Assembly: GCA_964453155.1 (NCBI GenBank)
Contig: CAYVQU010000207.1
Span: 1-8,642, forward strand
Origin: CAYVQU01 sp964453155
GTDB lineage: Bacteria > Chloroflexota > Anaerolineae > Anaerolineales > UBA11858
Direction: 5' to 3'
DNA length: 8,642 nt
A program made the translations under genes and the position numbers. This document shows, piece after piece, positions 6,795-8,642 of this stretch. Numbering within the stretch: position 1 is the first letter of the stretch; each line of letters begins with the position of its first letter. The notes under the pieces were generated by a model that saw only the letters and a program-made list of their open reading frames with translations, was not told where the DNA came from and did not search any database.

Positions 6795-8630
6795 ATGACT
6801 GACAAACCAGCCTACATCCCTCCACAATATAAAGGCAAAGCCCACTCTGACACCTTCACCACCCGCCCGTTTGCTGATGATTTCGAAACCCGACGGCAGG
6901 CTTTTTTTGCGCAAGTTCAGAGGTATGACACACACCCCGAAGGCAGTCGCGGCGTTTTTTTCGATCTCGCCCGGCTGGCAGCCGGGGCCCAACCCAACGA
7001 GGCCGCCTTTGCAAAAGTGCTGACTGACCGGATCGATGCTCGTTTGGATTGTGCCGATTTCGTGATGCAGGGGGTCATCCGCCTCCTCTACCAATTCGGC
7101 GGACAGACGGAGGGCAGAAGACCGGCGTCGGGAGAAAACCATCTCCAGTCTCCAGTCCCCGGTCTCCCATCTGCCCCAGCTTTCAGCCCAAAACTCCTTC
7201 AGCAAGCAAAAGAGACCACATTAAATTTCAAATACTGGCCCGATGAACCCGGCACGGATTCAATGTGCACATGGACGGAGAATCATCAGATATTGTTTGC
7301 AACCGCGGCCTATCTGGCCGGGCAGTTGTATCCGGATCAAGTTTTCACCAATTCGGGGCGGACCGGGCGGGAGATGATGGCCATTCACCGCCCGCGGATT
7401 GATCGCTGGCTGCGGATGCGGTTCAAATCGGGATTCAGTGAATGGTTGTCGAATGTGTATTACGTCGAGGATTGGCCGCCCCTGCTGAATTTGGTCGATT
7501 TTGCTGCGAACAAAGATCTGAAAGAACGCGCCCGGATGATTTTGGATTTAACTTTGTTCGATTTTGCCTTAAATTCATTTCGAGGGGTATTTGGGAGTAC
7601 GCATGGGCGCAGTTATGAGCAGCACAAAAAGTGGGCCGCCCTCGAAAGCACAACCGGGGTATCTAAGTTGCTGTTCGGTACGGGAGCTTTTTCTAACTGC
7701 GATAATATGAGCGTCGTATCGTTTGCCTTGAGTGAGAAGTATCGGATGCCGCAGGTAATTTATAACATCGCTCATGATCCCAGCATTCGAGAAAACCGGC
7801 AGCGGATGGGGTTTCGGGTAGAAGATGCGACTGAGTGGGGGTTGACCTACGACGATCTTGAATCGGGGATGGTGTTCCTCAGCAATGAGGCCTATTTACA
7901 CCCCAAAACGGCGGCCCTAACGATCAAAATGTTCACGGCCTTCAACTGGTGGGAAAATGAGTTTTTCAAGGATTTCAAGCCCTTCAAAGGATTTTTAAAA
8001 ACCATGCAGAAATTGGGGGGGTTGCCAGTTTTAGGGAAGATCTTAGAGAAGGATGTCTGCCGAAATATTCGCGACGAGGCCAATATCTACACCTACCGCA
8101 CCCCCGATTATATGCTCTCCACAGCCCAGGATCACCGGGCTGGATTTGGGGGCGATCAGCATCATATCTGGCAGGCAACATTAGGTCCGGACGCGGTGTG
8201 TTTCACCACTCATCCGGTCAAAAACGATACGGGCACTCCCAACTATTGGACCGGATCAGGAACGCTGCCGCGGGTGGCGCAGGTCAAGAATGTGGCCATT
8301 GCGATCTACAATATCAGCACGATGCCGGGGTTGTATCTCACCAATAACCTGTTCTTCACCCATGCCTGGCTGGCAAAGGATCAGTTTGATGAGGTGATTG
8401 AGCAGGAAGGGTGGATTTTCGCACGGAAAGGGGATGGATATTTGGCGTTGAGGTCGCAGAATCCACACTTTTGGAATGAAAATTGGACGCAGATGAACGC
8501 GGATGAACGCAGATATAGAAATCAGCGTAAATCTGCGCAAAACTGCGTCCAAAATAATTCCGAAGATTTTAATCGGGAAATTATCGTTGAAGGGAAGAAG
8601 AATATCTGGATTCAGCAATTCCCGGAATAG
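6795..8630 (+). CDS. Uncharacterised protein resembling alpha/alpha-toroid polysaccharide lyases (heparinase II/III-like)
   Basis: I do not recognise a named family. From the ATG at 6795 the product is 611 residues. Residue numbers here count from the in-frame TTG at 6732; subtract 21 for the proposed protein. The first two thirds look helical, with CTWTENHQILFATAAYLAG (179-197), VYYVEDWPPLLNLVDFA (242-258) and STHGRSYEQHKKW (289-301). The last third is richer in strands: DHRAGFGGDQHHIWQ (467-481), PNYWTGSGTLPRVAQ (503-517) and GWIFARKGDGYLALRS (560-575). A helical toroid followed by a beta-sandwich is the plan of heparinase-type lyases; N183/H184, H291, Y295 and H478 are candidate active-site residues, not demonstrated. 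No signal peptide is evident. The ATG is preferred because the TTG start lies in a repeat; no good Shine-Dalgarno precedes either. Two stretches (about 127-149 and 583-607) coincide with palindromic DNA and look like insertions. It may act on a uronic-acid glycan, but that is weak inference. Confidence 0.7.
   Translation: MTDKPAYIPPQYKGKAHSDTFTTRPFADDFETRRQAFFAQVQRYDTHPEGSRGVFFDLARLAAGAQPNEAAFAKVLTDRIDARLDCADFVMQGVIRLLYQFGGQTEGRRPASGENHLQSPVPGLPSAPAFSPKLLQQAKETTLNFKYWPDEPGTDSMCTWTENHQILFATAAYLAGQLYPDQVFTNSGRTGREMMAIHRPRIDRWLRMRFKSGFSEWLSNVYYVEDWPPLLNLVDFAANKDLKERARMILDLTLFDFALNSFRGVFGSTHGRSYEQHKKWAALESTTGVSKLLFGTGAFSNCDNMSVVSFALSEKYRMPQVIYNIAHDPSIRENRQRMGFRVEDATEWGLTYDDLESGMVFLSNEAYLHPKTAALTIKMFTAFNWWENEFFKDFKPFKGFLKTMQKLGGLPVLGKILEKDVCRNIRDEANIYTYRTPDYMLSTAQDHRAGFGGDQHHIWQATLGPDAVCFTTHPVKNDTGTPNYWTGSGTLPRVAQVKNVAIAIYNISTMPGLYLTNNLFFTHAWLAKDQFDEVIEQEGWIFARKGDGYLALRSQNPHFWNENWTQMNADERRYRNQRKSAQNCVQNNSEDFNREIIVEGKKNIWIQQFPE
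7112..7176. repeat. Palindromic repeat inside the last gene (TCTCCAG type)
   Basis: GGGCAGA (7112-7118) and AGACCGG (7119-7125) pair with CCGGTCT (7159-7165) and TCTGCCC (7170-7176), with four extra bases on the right side. The centre carries the tandem word TCTCCAG-TCTCCAG (7142-7155). It encodes a stretch rich in Gly, Pro, Ser and Arg (GRRPASGENHLQSPVPGLP) between two well-ordered segments, unlike its surroundings. This is most simply a non-coding repeat that entered the gene in frame. No target duplication was seen. Confidence 0.55.
8479..8555. repeat. Palindromic repeat inserted in frame near the 3' end of the last gene
   Basis: The arms at 8483-8514 and 8521-8552 are 32 bases each and about 70 percent complementary, including a perfect outer ten bases (TTGGACGCAG with CTGCGTCCAA), around a six-base loop. 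The left arm repeats ACGCAGATGA / ACGCGGATGA / ACGCAGAT in tandem. AAAAT occurs at 8479-8483 and again at 8551-8555, so removing one copy plus the element takes out exactly 72 bases (24 codons) and gives a smooth WNENNSEDFNREII reading. The encoded NADERR-type peptide is what this class of repeat gives when translated. It is likely a mobile or amplifying palindromic element. Confidence 0.75.
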
Positions 8631-8642
8631 GGGCAGTTGAGC

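Overview
This window carries six genes, all on the + strand and closely spaced. In order they are: the 3' part of a broken beta-helix (GH28-like) enzyme, a GH5 endoglycoceramidase-type hydrolase with an N-terminal membrane helix, a GH1 beta-glucosidase, a GH30 glucosylceramidase-family enzyme, a Gfo/Idh/MocA-type NAD(P)-dependent dehydrogenase, and a large protein of unrecognised family that resembles alpha/alpha-toroid polysaccharide lyases. No transporter, regulator, mobile-element gene, tRNA or rRNA was seen. The style (moderate GC, dense carbohydrate-active genes, short palindromic repeats in nearly every gap) suggests an environmental bacterium. An Anaerolineae-like Chloroflexota would fit, but this is a guess from style and not from a marker gene.

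Layout: 1-770 is the tail of a right-handed beta-helix protein whose reading frame is broken within the first 53 bases. Its stop overlaps the start of the GH5 gene (767-2167) by the four bases ATGA. A palindromic repeat fills the gap before the GH1 gene (2282-3637). A GC-rich hairpin and a second small hairpin lie before the GH30 gene (3827-5158). A third repeat region lies before the dehydrogenase (5286-6656). A 112-bp nested palindrome covers the gap before the last gene (6795-8630), which also appears to carry two further palindromic insertions inside its coding sequence.

How the genes may work together: an endoglycoceramidase-type GH5, a GH30 glucosylceramidase relative and a GH1 beta-glucosidase would form a logical set for taking apart glycosphingolipid-like or other lipid-linked beta-glucosides. 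GH5 would release the glycan from the lipid, GH30 would remove a single residual beta-glucose, and GH1 would hydrolyse the freed oligosaccharide. The dehydrogenase and the toroid-like protein could act on further sugars or uronic acids. None of the four complete enzymes downstream of GH5 shows a secretion signal, and the flanking charges of the GH5 helix favour a cytoplasmic catalytic domain, so the work may be intracellular. The pathway is inference from families and gene order.

The most unusual feature is the repeat load. At least five distinct inverted-repeat sequences occur in 8.6 kb, and three of them affect one gene. The one near its 3' end is flanked by AAAAT direct repeats 72 bp apart, exactly 24 codons, so it could have entered without disturbing the frame.
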